The notes beneath the pieces were generated by a model. That model saw nothing but the letters and a program-made list of their open reading frames with translations. It was not told the DNA's origin and ran no database searches. A program made the position numbers and the translations under genes. DNA of 64,000 nucleotides, taken from contig NZ_JAEUWU010000002.1 in the NCBI RefSeq assembly GCF_019754945.1, positions 248,001 through 312,000 of the forward strand. Direction: 5' to 3'. The stretch is from Corynebacterium pseudokroppenstedtii. Lineage in GTDB: Bacteria > Actinomycetota > Actinomycetes > Mycobacteriales > Mycobacteriaceae. The first letter of the stretch is position 1. Each line of letters begins with the position of its first letter. This document shows positions 17,528 through 26,747 of the stretch, in pieces.

Positions 17528-20500
17528 TTAGCTGAAAACGTCACAAACGTATGTGAAGTCTTCACGTTCCATCGATTCAACCTTTTCCTGGGCAGTGGTG
17601 ACATCTAAACCGTCTTTATCTGCAATAATCTTCGTTATTGTTGCTCTTACGGCCGGGGCGAGGTGTTCGGCATCACCACACACATAGATTCGTGCCCCTT
17701 GCTCAAGTAGTTCAATTACATCATCACGGTCTACCCACAACCTGTCCTGAACATGCTTAACCTCGATATTCTCGGTTCCCATTGACTCCGGGTGACGCGA
17801 AAAGGCTTCGCGTACATCGACGGCACCACTTTCTTCCCACTTCATGAGTTCGTCTTTATACAGGTAGTCCGAGGATGCGCCGTGGCAGCCATAGAAAAAC
17901 AGGCTCCGACTCAATTGGTCATCACTGTTCTTCGCGCGGACGACATTTTCTTCGAGAAAAGCACGCATGGGAGCAATCCCGGTACCGGCTGCAACCATTA
18001 TCATTGGTCGCTCGATCGACTTTTCAGGACGGAAGTGCGTATTACCCGGCGTTACAGATACCGAGATCCGGGAACCTACCGGTTTATTGGCCAGCCACGT
18101 GGTAGCAACCCCTCTATACCTTCCAAAACCTGACCATGCTGGTGCATCAATTTGGGAAATAGTAAGTTCTGCCAACTGCGGGTCCCTGAGGGCCGAAGAC
18201 GAGATGGAATACTTCCGTGGTTTCATGGGCTGCAACATACTGAGAAAAGCCTCGAATGTTGTGTCGATCGATTTAAACTCGGTTAGCAAGTCTAATACCG
18301 ATCGGCGTTTGTCTTGAATCTCCCGTTGATAGTTCTTGTCGTCAGCTAGTTCTTCTAACTTCGCTTTTTCAGGAGGGCATACGCATTCGCTAGCCAATTC
18401 GCGAACTTGACGAACAGAGGCTGGCGTGTTGAGTTCGACATAGCCCCCAATTAGCTCACTCACCGTGACGGGGACATCGAGCGGAAGAAAACTTGACCTT
18501 CCGGCTAAGCGAACTTGTTGGTCGGCGGACAGATCGAATTTGGATAGCACTCGCTCTACCTGTTCGGCCGGATTTCTTGGCACGAACTCGAGGTAGTCAC
18601 CGGTCTTGTACTCCGTCCCCTCAGGCAGGCGAATTGCTATCTTCCGCTTGTGGTTAATTGGGCCATCAGCTTCAGTGCTTAAAACCTGGTTTTCTTCTAT
18701 AACAGCGTTAACAAAACCATTTTCAGGTTCATCACGAAGCACGGTATTCCTGTCTCCAGAAATCATAGAGACAGAAACCTGGTCACCAATCTCACCTGCA
18801 TCCAGGTCGACTCCGGTCAAAGTGGAGATCCGATCCCATAGCTCTTGGGACCAGTCTTCGAAGGCACCAGCATAATCCGACCGGACGTCAGCCACACCGC
18901 GGTCCAGAATTCTTTCTGCACCCAAGGCTTCTAGCTGTTCATCGATCAAGGTTGGGATCCGTTGGAATGTATTTGCCCATTCACTGTTGCCAACACCAAG
19001 AACTGCGTATTTGACGCCGGAAAGATCCGCATCAACCGTGGAAGTGAGCCAATTTACGAACTTTCGGGCGTTATCGGTGGGAAGCCCCTCATATGAAGCT
19101 GTACAGATTAAAACTGGCTGATCAGTAGGAAGCTTTTGCCCCACTACTTCATTTAGCTCCTTAAAAGCTACGTCGAAACCTTGTGCCTGGCCGAAGGTGG
19201 CTAGCTGTCGCGCAAAGTTTTTACTCGTCCCAGCATTAGACCCATACAAAATGGTTAGACCGTAGCCATTTGGCTCTTTCTGCTGAAGGCTCTGCCCAAG
19301 ATTGCTGTTTTCCGCCGTCTCATCCTGGTGCTTCTTCGAAGTACCGGCCATACCGAGATAAGGCCGTCCCTGCCTCGGCTTGATATGTACAAAGAAGTCT
19401 TTGGGCTTACGGGTCAGACCATCAAGGAAATGAAGTTGATAATTTGGGTCTTCAAACTCGAATTCGAAATGCTGAAGTGCCAGGGCCAACGCTAAAGTAG
19501 CTTCCTGGAGGGCGAAGAAGCGGCCGATACATGAACGCTGTCCGTTCCCAAATGGTTTCCAGGCATTATGCGGGATTTCCGTTGCACGTTCGCTGCTGAA
19601 ACGGTCTGGATCGAATTTTTCAGGGTCTGGCCAGACACTTGGGTCACGGTGCAACAGGCTGAGTTCTATTAATAGAACATCACCGGGTTCAACTCCAACG
19701 CCCTCCGGTAACACTTTGGACCCTTTTCCTAGGACGGTGGGTTCAAGAGGCGTTACGGCATACCCAGGCGCTGGTGGATACTTCCGTAGCGTTTCGCGCA
19801 ATATTTGGTCAAGGTAGCCCAGATCTTTAATATCGTCATACTCAGGGAACCGGCCATCTAGGACGTTATCAACGACTTCACGAGCTCTTGCCATAACATC
19901 AGGATTTTTCAAAAGCTCATAAAGGGTGAAGCTTAGAAGTCCTGACGTAGTCTCATGGCCAGCGATCAAAAAGGTAATTAACTGGTAACGGAGATTCCGA
20001 TCACTAAGCCCCTTTCCTGACGAAGGATCTTTTGCCGACAGCATAAGATCCAACACGTCCTCTTCACCTTCCGGAGAGGGGTTTTGTTTGCGCTCGGCGA
20101 TAAGGAAGTCAACGAGGTCTTCCATCACCGTGACATCGTTATGAAAGCGACGATCAGCGAGGACATTCATCTTCTTCGCAAAGTCCGGCAGGTGCGCGCG
20201 CTTCCCCGACTCATCAAGACCATCCGCCATGGCGTCAATGAAAGGATGAAGCTTTTCAGAATAGAACGAATTGAAGCGGTAACTAAACGATGTTAGCGCG
20301 ATTGTATCCAACGTCAGGCGCGTAAAGTCGCTAGGTAGATCAACCCTAGCATCACCACGGGTCCGCGACCACTTATACATTAACTGGTCAGCTATGTCCG
20401 CCATTCCCTCATACATGCCCTTTAAAGCAACGGGGGTAAAAGCCGGCATCAGAATCCTGTGAGCACGTTCCCACTCAGGATCTTCCTGATCGGCGGTAAA

Positions 20501-20761
20501 GAGACCATTTCCAGCGAAAGCCCGAATCTCAGCCAAGGCGTCATGAATATCTTTTTGAAATCTAGATTCATCAGCCAACTCATTAGCCAGCTCGAAGGAA
20601 GTAATCACATATAGCGGTGGTTTATTCGGCAGGTGGTGAACATAAATGCCACCATATTCATGAGCCAACTTCTGCGCGGATTCAACCACTTTGGCTGGAT
20701 TTATCGCGTACAAGGTCCCAATGCCGGGTAACGGTCGCGGTCCGGGAACCTGGGTATTCAT
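17528..20761 (-). CDS. Self-sufficient cytochrome P450-reductase fusion (CYP102/BM3-like)
   Basis: A 1077-residue natural fusion. Residues 1-460 are a P450: I-helix AGHETTS, K-helix ETLRKYPP, and haem loop FGNGQRSCIG with ligand Cys411. Residues about 495-640 are an FMN flavodoxin domain (TILYGSNAGTSKNFARQL). The rest is an FAD/NADPH reductase: RKYSISSSA binds FAD, and VAAGTGIAPMRAFL and the terminal DVFS are NADPH-side landmarks. This domain order is that of CYP102A1 of Bacillus megaterium, a fatty-acid subterminal hydroxylase. By analogy the substrate is a long-chain fatty acid, reinforced by the acyl-CoA synthetase gene following directly. It would work without separate redox partners. Confidence 0.95.
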   Translation of the reverse strand: MNTQVPGPRPLPGIGTLYAINPAKVVESAQKLAHEYGGIYVHHLPNKPPLYVITSFELANELADESRFQKDIHDALAEIRAFAGNGLFTADQEDPEWERAHRILMPAFTPVALKGMYEGMADIADQLMYKWSRTRGDARVDLPSDFTRLTLDTIALTSFSYRFNSFYSEKLHPFIDAMADGLDESGKRAHLPDFAKKMNVLADRRFHNDVTVMEDLVDFLIAERKQNPSPEGEEDVLDLMLSAKDPSSGKGLSDRNLRYQLITFLIAGHETTSGLLSFTLYELLKNPDVMARAREVVDNVLDGRFPEYDDIKDLGYLDQILRETLRKYPPAPGYAVTPLEPTVLGKGSKVLPEGVGVEPGDVLLIELSLLHRDPSVWPDPEKFDPDRFSSERATEIPHNAWKPFGNGQRSCIGRFFALQEATLALALALQHFEFEFEDPNYQLHFLDGLTRKPKDFFVHIKPRQGRPYLGMAGTSKKHQDETAENSNLGQSLQQKEPNGYGLTILYGSNAGTSKNFARQLATFGQAQGFDVAFKELNEVVGQKLPTDQPVLICTASYEGLPTDNARKFVNWLTSTVDADLSGVKYAVLGVGNSEWANTFQRIPTLIDEQLEALGAERILDRGVADVRSDYAGAFEDWSQELWDRISTLTGVDLDAGEIGDQVSVSMISGDRNTVLRDEPENGFVNAVIEENQVLSTEADGPINHKRKIAIRLPEGTEYKTGDYLEFVPRNPAEQVERVLSKFDLSADQQVRLAGRSSFLPLDVPVTVSELIGGYVELNTPASVRQVRELASECVCPPEKAKLEELADDKNYQREIQDKRRSVLDLLTEFKSIDTTFEAFLSMLQPMKPRKYSISSSALRDPQLAELTISQIDAPAWSGFGRYRGVATTWLANKPVGSRISVSVTPGNTHFRPEKSIERPMIMVAAGTGIAPMRAFLEENVVRAKNSDDQLSRSLFFYGCHGASSDYLYKDELMKWEESGAVDVREAFSRHPESMGTENIEVKHVQDRLWVDRDDVIELLEQGARIYVCGDAEHLAPAVRATITKIIADKDGLDVTTAQEKVESMEREDFTYVCDVFS

Positions 20762-21121
20762 TGAATTCCAATCCTAATATAGAAGCTCGAGACACCGACT
20801 CCATTCGAAGTTCGGCGGTGCAGGGCGAAACGAGGTGTAGAGCCGTTTGCTGTCACATTGTCCGCCGCTTGAAGACCCCTATGTTTGATAGGGTAACAAA
20901 ATTATATTTCCAAAAGCGATGACAGTGAGTATCAAGTAATCGATCGAATGGTTTTTAGGCTTCCAATGCCCGGCTGGAACTACAAGCTCTGTTGAGCGTG
21001 CGCCGAAATCTAGCCAATGCCCGGACCTAACTCAAAAGCCGATTTGATGTGCTGAATTAGCTTCTTAACGACTTGGACTCAAGCGATTAATTGAGTGACC
21101 CGGGCGACCTGGCAACTAAGG
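20762..21121. other. Non-coding region upstream of the P450 gene
   Basis: AT-rich sequence expected to carry the promoter of the P450-synthetase unit on the minus strand. I found no convincing gene, no strong hairpin and no recognisable operator here. Confidence 0.4.
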
Positions 21122-21256
21122 CTATTTGAAGAAGTACATGATATCGGGAGCCGCATTCATTAATCGCGTTACCCAATCGTCAAAATTCCAAGTGCCCGTG
21201 GTGAAAAATAGCGGGCCTTTCGGGGCGTATGTTTCCCAAAAACTTTGAAAATCCAT
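21122..21256 (-). CDS. Small 44-residue hydrophobic/aromatic protein
   Basis: A complete small frame from ATG with AAAGG about five bases upstream. It begins MDFQSFWETYAPKGPLFFTT and continues with NFDDWVTRLMNAAPDIMYFF. It has no signal peptide, no Cys, and an aromatic, amphipathic character. Its size and lack of a leader recall the tiny porin subunits of corynebacteria (about 45-57 residues, encoded without signal sequence), but I see no sequence identity to PorA or PorH. It lies downstream of the GDSL esterase gene on the same strand. Coding status is plausible, not certain. Confidence 0.45.
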   Translation of the reverse strand: MDFQSFWETYAPKGPLFFTTGTWNFDDWVTRLMNAAPDIMYFFK

Positions 21257-21331
21257 TTCAACCTTTCAAACGAACAGGAGAATTTCGAATTTACTGTTTA
21301 CGGCAGCTTCACCGAAGTTGCTTACACAGAG

Positions 21332-22204
21332 TTAGGCCATGTAGCTACGAACTTTGTCCGCATAGAACTGGTTACCGTCTGCCGTCAGGTGTCCCCATAG
21401 GTTGTGCTCCTGATCATCCACTAGGGAAGCCGACAAGCGGTGGGGATTATCGGTGCAACCATTGTTATTATTCGCCGCATTGATTTCGGCCATCATGTCA
21501 AGGTATGGGACGCCGGCCTTTTCTGCAGCTGACCGCTGCCAGTCACGGACGAAGTCCTGCACGGGTGCCCAACCCCCGCCATAGACATGGCCTGCAACCC
21601 CAAAGAGATTAGTAGGACAGATGTTGTTATTTCCGTCGGTCAGATCAGGGTATCCGCCAACCACGATTCTGGCGTTGGGAGCCGCTTGACGAACCCGATT
21701 AATCTGATCAGCCATGGTATTCACGAACAACGCTTTGTGCTCTTCGAAAGGCAAGTTGGCGTTCTGATACACATCATTGAACCCAAAGAAAACGCTGACT
21801 AACCGCGTGTTATTATTCAATTTACCTTCATGAAGAGCTGCGTCTACCTGCGCCCGGAAGTTATGCGGATGCTCGGCCGCAGCTGGAGAAGCGGCACATG
21901 CATAGTTGTTTGTCTCAATACCAGTGTCGTGGCCGATGCGATTCGGGAAGTTATCTTTACCCAGGGCACAGTGGCCGGGTGCAACCTCAGGAATATTCAG
22001 TTGGGATCTAAGCTGGTCGTTAGCTTGTGCGGAAAGCTGAATCTGTGTTGGGTTTGATGGGATTGAATCACCAAAGCTGACGTAATTTCCATCATCAGCT
22101 TTTGCCTCAAAGTTGCCCGAAGTTGCGAGGACTCCGACTGCTGCAACGGCGGACACTATCGCAGTGGCAGCGATCACTTTAACGCGGGTTTTGAGTCTAG
22201 TCAC
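21332..22204 (-). CDS. Secreted SGNH/GDSL-type esterase or lipase
   Basis: 290 residues with a clear signal peptide (basic MTRLKTRVK, hydrophobic core, AKA-like cleavage region near residue 35). The mature protein opens with VSFGDSIPSN, holding the block I nucleophile Ser of the SGNH family. Block III appears as FFGFNDVYQNA with its Asn, and the catalytic His is probably the one in LWGHLTADGNQ near the C-terminus. Paired Cys suggest disulfides. It would cleave ester-bound fatty acids outside the cell, feeding the adjacent fatty-acid genes. Confidence 0.85.
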   Translation of the reverse strand: MTRLKTRVKVIAATAIVSAVAAVGVLATSGNFEAKADDGNYVSFGDSIPSNPTQIQLSAQANDQLRSQLNIPEVAPGHCALGKDNFPNRIGHDTGIETNNYACAASPAAAEHPHNFRAQVDAALHEGKLNNNTRLVSVFFGFNDVYQNANLPFEEHKALFVNTMADQINRVRQAAPNARIVVGGYPDLTDGNNNICPTNLFGVAGHVYGGGWAPVQDFVRDWQRSAAEKAGVPYLDMMAEINAANNNNGCTDNPHRLSASLVDDQEHNLWGHLTADGNQFYADKVRSYMA

Positions 22205-22799
22205 AATTCTTACCTCTTCGGAGCGGATGGTTTTGGTTGGCGCGCACTACGCCTCCCTTACGGGATGAATCGACAAGCGAATCACATCTGTTACACAGCA
22301 GTAAAAGTAGACGTAGATAGGACGCAAGCCGCCGGGGGCCTAGATGACTTTGACAATACACTAGGCTTACTACGCTTACAACACGATCGGCAGCGCGTAA
22401 GGCTTTTTGGACCGCTTTTGCAGCAGACTATGGAATTTTCTTCGAAGGTGGGTCGCCCAGTGGGCGTGCGATTCGTTGCGTGTTGTCGAACCTTGAATAT
22501 TTATCCACTAGGACAGCGAACTTAACTTAGCGCTTGCGATGGTACCCACGGGAACACTTCGACCTCCGACCCGCCGAACGCTTTAGCAGCGTTATCGACA
22601 CTGCCCGTCTTCCGCTGTATCGATGTAGTAAAAGCCGACCTCCGCAGCAGCGTACCAACTCCTACTACGGTTACGACAGTTCCGATCAAAATAAATCACC
22701 AGCTACGATCTCACTCTGGCGAATTTGTCACCAGTCCATTCCACATACTGATACCACCAAGCCCTCCCTTGAGGGAGACACCGACAGGTGAACTTCCGG
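22205..22799. other. Non-coding region between the GDSL gene and the oleate hydratase ruin
   Basis: About 595 bases with only short random frames. It contains the promoter region of the GDSL esterase. I recognised no RNA gene, repeat or protein remnant in it. Confidence 0.4.
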
Positions 22800-23755
22800 T
22801 CATCAGCAGCTGTTTCAATGAGGAATAAGTAGCAGGAGGCGGTACGGATACTTTTGGGACAGGTCTTCACGAACTCCCTAAGGGGCTTTCCCTGGTAGCT
22901 TCCCATCGTTCATCGCTGAAGCTGAATGGAGCAGAGCCCGGATATCGTATTGCACTGGGTAGATCGGCGGGATATCGCGCTTGAGGTTTTAGCATTCCAT
23001 AGACTGTCATTTGGCCTGTGCGTGTCGAGCCCTCGGTGGTGAACACACAAGTCATCCGGAGTCTCAACAAACTAACCAGTAAAGCCCAGGTTGGTGGATC
23101 GAGCAGGCACTGGATCATGCCGGTCCCCTGCGTCACGAGGAACAAATTTGAACGTGATGTACGGCATCACCGCAAGGCGAACTTTGGTGTGTTTGATAGT
23201 TTTCTCTACTTCGTCAACCTCGAAGTGATAGTAGAACTCGCGAAGAACTTCCTCACCAGTACATTCCTACATGGGCCTTCCTGTTACAGTGCCCTTCTTC
23301 CACCAGTGAAGACCATATGCCCACACCACGCACAGTCCGTCCTGCTGACCCGGGAACTGCGGTTGCCGGTGAACAGTAAGAGAGCACAACCAGGAAGAAT
23401 CGCCGGCAGTGATGATTCCTGCATTCACTACTCGTCCGTTGAGCACGTCGCGATCGGTGAGTTCCCGTATTTTCGCAGTGAACGGGTTGTCGTAGCCCTC
23501 GTAGAAGTTGAAGCTGATTGATTCCCACACCGTGGATTCTGGGTCCGAGCAGAACCGCTCTGGGCGGCCGCAATTCGGAGCCTTGGCGACAATATTCTTC
23601 CATAGACTCCACGCTGGTCCAGGGGTTTTCTTAAACTCCGGTACCGCGTCTTAAACTCCGGCACCGTGTCCATGTCCCCGTAGCCCGTGGACTCTGTCAG
23701 TGAACCATTGGTGACGATAACGAGGTCTTGAGGCCGTGTCGCGATTGTCTCCTTA
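22800..23755 (-). pseudogene. Oleate hydratase, decayed C-terminal half
   Basis: Pieces of one protein are spread over the three minus frames in the right order: ATRPQDLVIVTNGSLTESTG, then WKNIVAKAPNCGRPERFCSD, then the long in-frame piece starting WESISFNFYEGYDNPF and reaching SSWLCSLTVHRQPQFPGQQD and VVWAYGLHWW, then REFYYHFEVDEVEKT, VRLAVMPYITFKFVPRDAGD, and finally VFTTEGSTRTGQMTVYGMLK. These match the known order of blocks in FAD-dependent oleate hydratases (hydration of cis-9 fatty acids to 10-hydroxy acids). There are internal stops (after GRPM, and inside the FTG-FVET block) and several frame changes. The N-terminal FAD-binding half is missing. It cannot make an active enzyme. Confidence 0.85.
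23629..23661. repeat. 13-base tandem duplication with 20-base period
   Basis: The string tcttaaactccgg occurs twice, 20 bases apart, inside the oleate hydratase ruin. It looks like a small duplication made during decay of the gene. Confidence 0.7.
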
Positions 23756-23881
23756 TTCCGAGGGACACAAAACTCCTCTCTCCTCCCAATAGTGGAAAGT
23801 CCGGACCGATACCCCCAGGCGTTCCGCAAGCTCCCCCACCGTGAACACGTGGGCACTGTCTCCATCATTATCAGCCGTCAT
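23753..23881 (-). pseudogene. N-terminal fragment of a MerR-family regulator
   Basis: Starting at an ATG on the minus strand, 42 codons read MTADNDGDSAHVFTVGELAE and RLGVSVRTFHYWEERGVL, then stop. This is the first helix-turn-helix of a MerR-type regulator, normally followed by a wing and a dimerisation helix that are absent here. The fragment ends exactly where similarity to oleate hydratase begins, so a deletion probably joined the start of a regulator gene to the middle of the hydratase gene. In the intact ancestor the two genes may have been neighbours. Confidence 0.75.
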
Positions 23882-23983
23882 ATATCAAGTATTTCCCCTC
23901 ACGCGACGTGAGGTTCCCACCAAACGTTGTGAAGGCCTCGGTGCGTATAAGGCTGCGGGTCCCGGACTTCGAGGCCTCAAAAC

Positions 23984-25063
23984 CTATTCACCCTGGATAT
24001 CCACTACAACCTTACCGCGAACACCGTTACCCGACAGGTTCTCCAGCTCATGCGGGATATCGGCGTAATTAATTGTGCGGCCCACCACCGGTTTCAGCAC
24101 GCCGTCCTCGCAGAGCTTCGCGAGGTGCGTTAGCTGGTTACCGGAGGGATGCATCAGCAAGAACTCGTACCGCACGCCAGCCTTCTCCGCCGCGCGTCGC
24201 GTCGATAAGCTAATAGCTCCGAAGAGCAGGCGGAGCACAGGGTTCAGCTCCTGTTCCTTAGCCAGCTGTGGCGTCGGGTCTGTTGAAATACCCACGACGA
24301 TGCCACCCGGCTTCGTGACCGAAATCGAGCGCTTGAGCTGGGGCCCACCAATCGGATCAAACACCACATCGAGGTCGCTCACGTGCTCCTCGAATCGCTG
24401 AGTCCGGTAATCAATGACCTCGTCTGCGCCCAAAGAGCGAACGAAATCCGCGTTCTTGCCCGACGCTGTCGCGATGACAAAGGCGCCCAAATGGTGCGCC
24501 ATCTGGACAGCCAAGCTACCCACCCCGCCCGAACCAGCGTGGATGAGAACGCGATCACCCGGCTTGAGCTCGGCTTTCTCCGTCAGCGCCTGCCACGCCG
24601 TCAAGCCGACCAAGGGCAGGCTCGCGGCATCGGTGAACGACATCCCCTGAGGCGCCAGCGCCACTGTGTCCTCGTGGGTGGCGAAGAACGGTGTAAACGC
24701 ACCCAATCGGTCCGACTGGGAACGGAAAAACACGCGATCCCCCGGTTTAAAGAGGGTCACCTCGGAGCCGACCTGACACACCACACCGGCACCATCGCTA
24801 CCCGGGATCAACGGAAAATCAAAGGACAACAAGGCCCGCATCTTCCCATCCAAAATCTTCTGATCAACCGGGTTGAGCGATGCTGCCCGAACGCTAATCA
24901 CCACGTCATGCGGATCCGGCTGCGGAACAGGCATATCTTTCAGTGTCAGCTGCTTGCCATAACCTGTGGCAACCCAGACGTCGTGCATGACGTCGGATTC
25001 GGGGATGTCAGAGGCAGGGATATCGGCGTCAGAAATATGCGAATTATTAACAGAATCGTTCAT
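23984..25063 (-). CDS. NADPH:quinone oxidoreductase-like, zinc-independent MDR protein
   Basis: 359 residues from the ATG at 25063. It belongs to the medium-chain dehydrogenase/reductase superfamily: VISVRAASLNPVDQKI and PGSDGAGVV in the catalytic part, then the nucleotide-binding motif HAGSGGVGSLAVQMA near residue 190. The zinc-ligand Cys/His set of alcohol dehydrogenases is absent, as in quinone oxidoreductases and enoyl reductases. The C-terminal YADIPHELENL fits that group. The first 30 residues (SDADIPASDIPESD) look like a low-complexity extension, so the true start may be the later Met of MHDVWVATGYG. Confidence 0.82.
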   Translation of the reverse strand: MNDSVNNSHISDADIPASDIPESDVMHDVWVATGYGKQLTLKDMPVPQPDPHDVVISVRAASLNPVDQKILDGKMRALLSFDFPLIPGSDGAGVVCQVGSEVTLFKPGDRVFFRSQSDRLGAFTPFFATHEDTVALAPQGMSFTDAASLPLVGLTAWQALTEKAELKPGDRVLIHAGSGGVGSLAVQMAHHLGAFVIATASGKNADFVRSLGADEVIDYRTQRFEEHVSDLDVVFDPIGGPQLKRSISVTKPGGIVVGISTDPTPQLAKEQELNPVLRLLFGAISLSTRRAAEKAGVRYEFLLMHPSGNQLTHLAKLCEDGVLKPVVGRTINYADIPHELENLSGNGVRGKVVVDIQGE

Positions 25064-25189
25064 CCCTCCACCATAGACACAGAAGCGGCGAGCGCAGTGT
25101 GATAGCGACACCGCCACGTGACTATTCCCACAGCACAAACACACAACATGCACCCCCAAAAGTGAGCCAAAAACAGATAATCTGAAACC

Positions 25190-26605
25190 ATGTTTTCTGG
25201 TTTTTACGGCTCCCCCGTGTCACGCAGGCGATTCCTCACCACAACAGCTGCCGCCGTCCTCGCGGCCGGAACGCTCGCCGGCACCACACTCGTCACCGGA
25301 ACAGGCACTGCAGTCGCCGGAGACGCACCACACCCGAAGACATTCCTCCGCACCGGGCAACCCGGTGAACAAGGTCTCTTCCACTGGGGCGTCGCCACCT
25401 CTGGTTTCCAGGTTGAAGGCGATAACCGCGACAGCAACTGGAGCCGCTACGCCACCGACCCGAAAGATCCCGACGTAGACCCCGTCGGCAATGCAGCAGA
25501 CTTCCGCCACCGCTACAAAGAAGACATCGCCAACGCCGCGTCGCTCGGCGTCAACACGTTCCGGTTCGGCGTCGAATGGGCCCGCATCGAACCCCAACCC
25601 GGGCACTTCGACCAGAAAGAAATCGCGTACTACGACGACGTCGTCAAGGAGATCCGCGCTCACGGCATGGTGCCCATGATCACCATGATGCACTACGTCT
25701 ACCCCGGGTGGGTCGAGGACAACGGCGGCATCACCAGCGACTACGCCGCGGAGCACTTCCAGAAATATGCCGATCTCATCACCGACCGGTGGGGAGGCAA
25801 CAACACCATCTGGGTTACCCTCAACGAACCCTTCGTATTCTTCGGGCATGACGTCGAAATCGGGCTCGCCAAACCCACTGGCCTTCCCAAATACATGGAC
25901 ACCATCGTCCGGCTCAACAAAATTGGCCACGACGCGGCGCACAAAGCCGACCCCAACGCCCAAACAGGCACGAACTACGCATTCCTGCCCACCATCGCCC
26001 CTGTGCAGCGCGAAATCCTGCAGAAACGCGTTGAGCCCGACGTCGACTTCGTCGGCATCGACTTCTACTACAGTGTCTCCGCCTCCAACCTCAGCGCGAT
26101 TAACGCCGCGTTCGGAGACTTCGCCAAGGTCACCCCGGAGCCCGAAGGCATCTATTACGCGCTCCGCCAATACCACGAACTCTTCCCGACGAAACCGCTG
26201 TACATCGTGGAAAACGGTATGCCCACCAACAACGGCGCACCGCGGGCCGACGGGTACGAGCGCGGAGACTACCTGCACGACACGGTCTACTGGCTCCAGC
26301 GCGCCAAGGCCGACGGCATCCCGCTTATCGGCTACAACCACTGGTCACTCGTCGACAACTACGAATGGGGCGACTATAGCTCACGGTTCGGCCTATGGAC
26401 CGTCAACATCAAAGACGACCCCACGCTGAAGCGCACACCAACCCCCGCCGTCGACACCTACCGCGACATCACAGCCAACGACGGCGTCCGGCCCGACGCG
26501 AAACTCAACCACGCCCCCGCCGTGTGCTCCTTCGACGCGCTCCCCTCGTCATGCACCAAGCCCGCCGACCCGAACGGGCCGCGCGAACCACTACTAGCTA
26601 AATAA
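25190..26605 (+). CDS. Tat-exported glycoside hydrolase family 1 enzyme
   Basis: 471 residues. The N-terminus has a twin-arginine signal (SRRRFLTTTAAAVLAAG). The mature enzyme has the GH1 landmarks: HWGVATSGFQVEG at the start of the barrel, acid/base Glu213 in VTLNEPF, nucleophile Glu341 in YIVENGMPT and the aglycone-side NHWSLVDNYEWG. GH1 members are beta-glycosidases, usually cytoplasmic; export by Tat is unusual and suggests an extracellular or cell-surface glycoside or glycolipid as substrate. It precedes a secreted lipase on the same strand with a 142-base gap, so they may be co-expressed. Confidence 0.9.
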   Translation: MFSGFYGSPVSRRRFLTTTAAAVLAAGTLAGTTLVTGTGTAVAGDAPHPKTFLRTGQPGEQGLFHWGVATSGFQVEGDNRDSNWSRYATDPKDPDVDPVGNAADFRHRYKEDIANAASLGVNTFRFGVEWARIEPQPGHFDQKEIAYYDDVVKEIRAHGMVPMITMMHYVYPGWVEDNGGITSDYAAEHFQKYADLITDRWGGNNTIWVTLNEPFVFFGHDVEIGLAKPTGLPKYMDTIVRLNKIGHDAAHKADPNAQTGTNYAFLPTIAPVQREILQKRVEPDVDFVGIDFYYSVSASNLSAINAAFGDFAKVTPEPEGIYYALRQYHELFPTKPLYIVENGMPTNNGAPRADGYERGDYLHDTVYWLQRAKADGIPLIGYNHWSLVDNYEWGDYSSRFGLWTVNIKDDPTLKRTPTPAVDTYRDITANDGVRPDAKLNHAPAVCSFDALPSSCTKPADPNGPREPLLAK

Positions 26606-26747
26606 CAACCAGCCAGGCGTTGGTCCTGGCCAGCTCACCCTGGCGGTATCGGCTTGTGCCGCGCTGACCTGACCATCTCGAACTGGGCCGCACCGGCCAA
26701 ACCTCCCGTCCTCCCATCCTCCCATCCTCCTGAAAGCGACAAACCCC

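Noticed and set aside
23018-23521. A 167-codon plus-strand gene in the hydratase region
   Set aside because: It lies opposite the oleate hydratase remnants, whose frames show clear family blocks; the plus frame shows none.
25220-26341. A 373-codon open frame opposite the GH1 gene
   Set aside because: The Val/Gly/Asp-rich translation follows from the codon pattern of the GH1 gene; the GH1 frame has all catalytic motifs.
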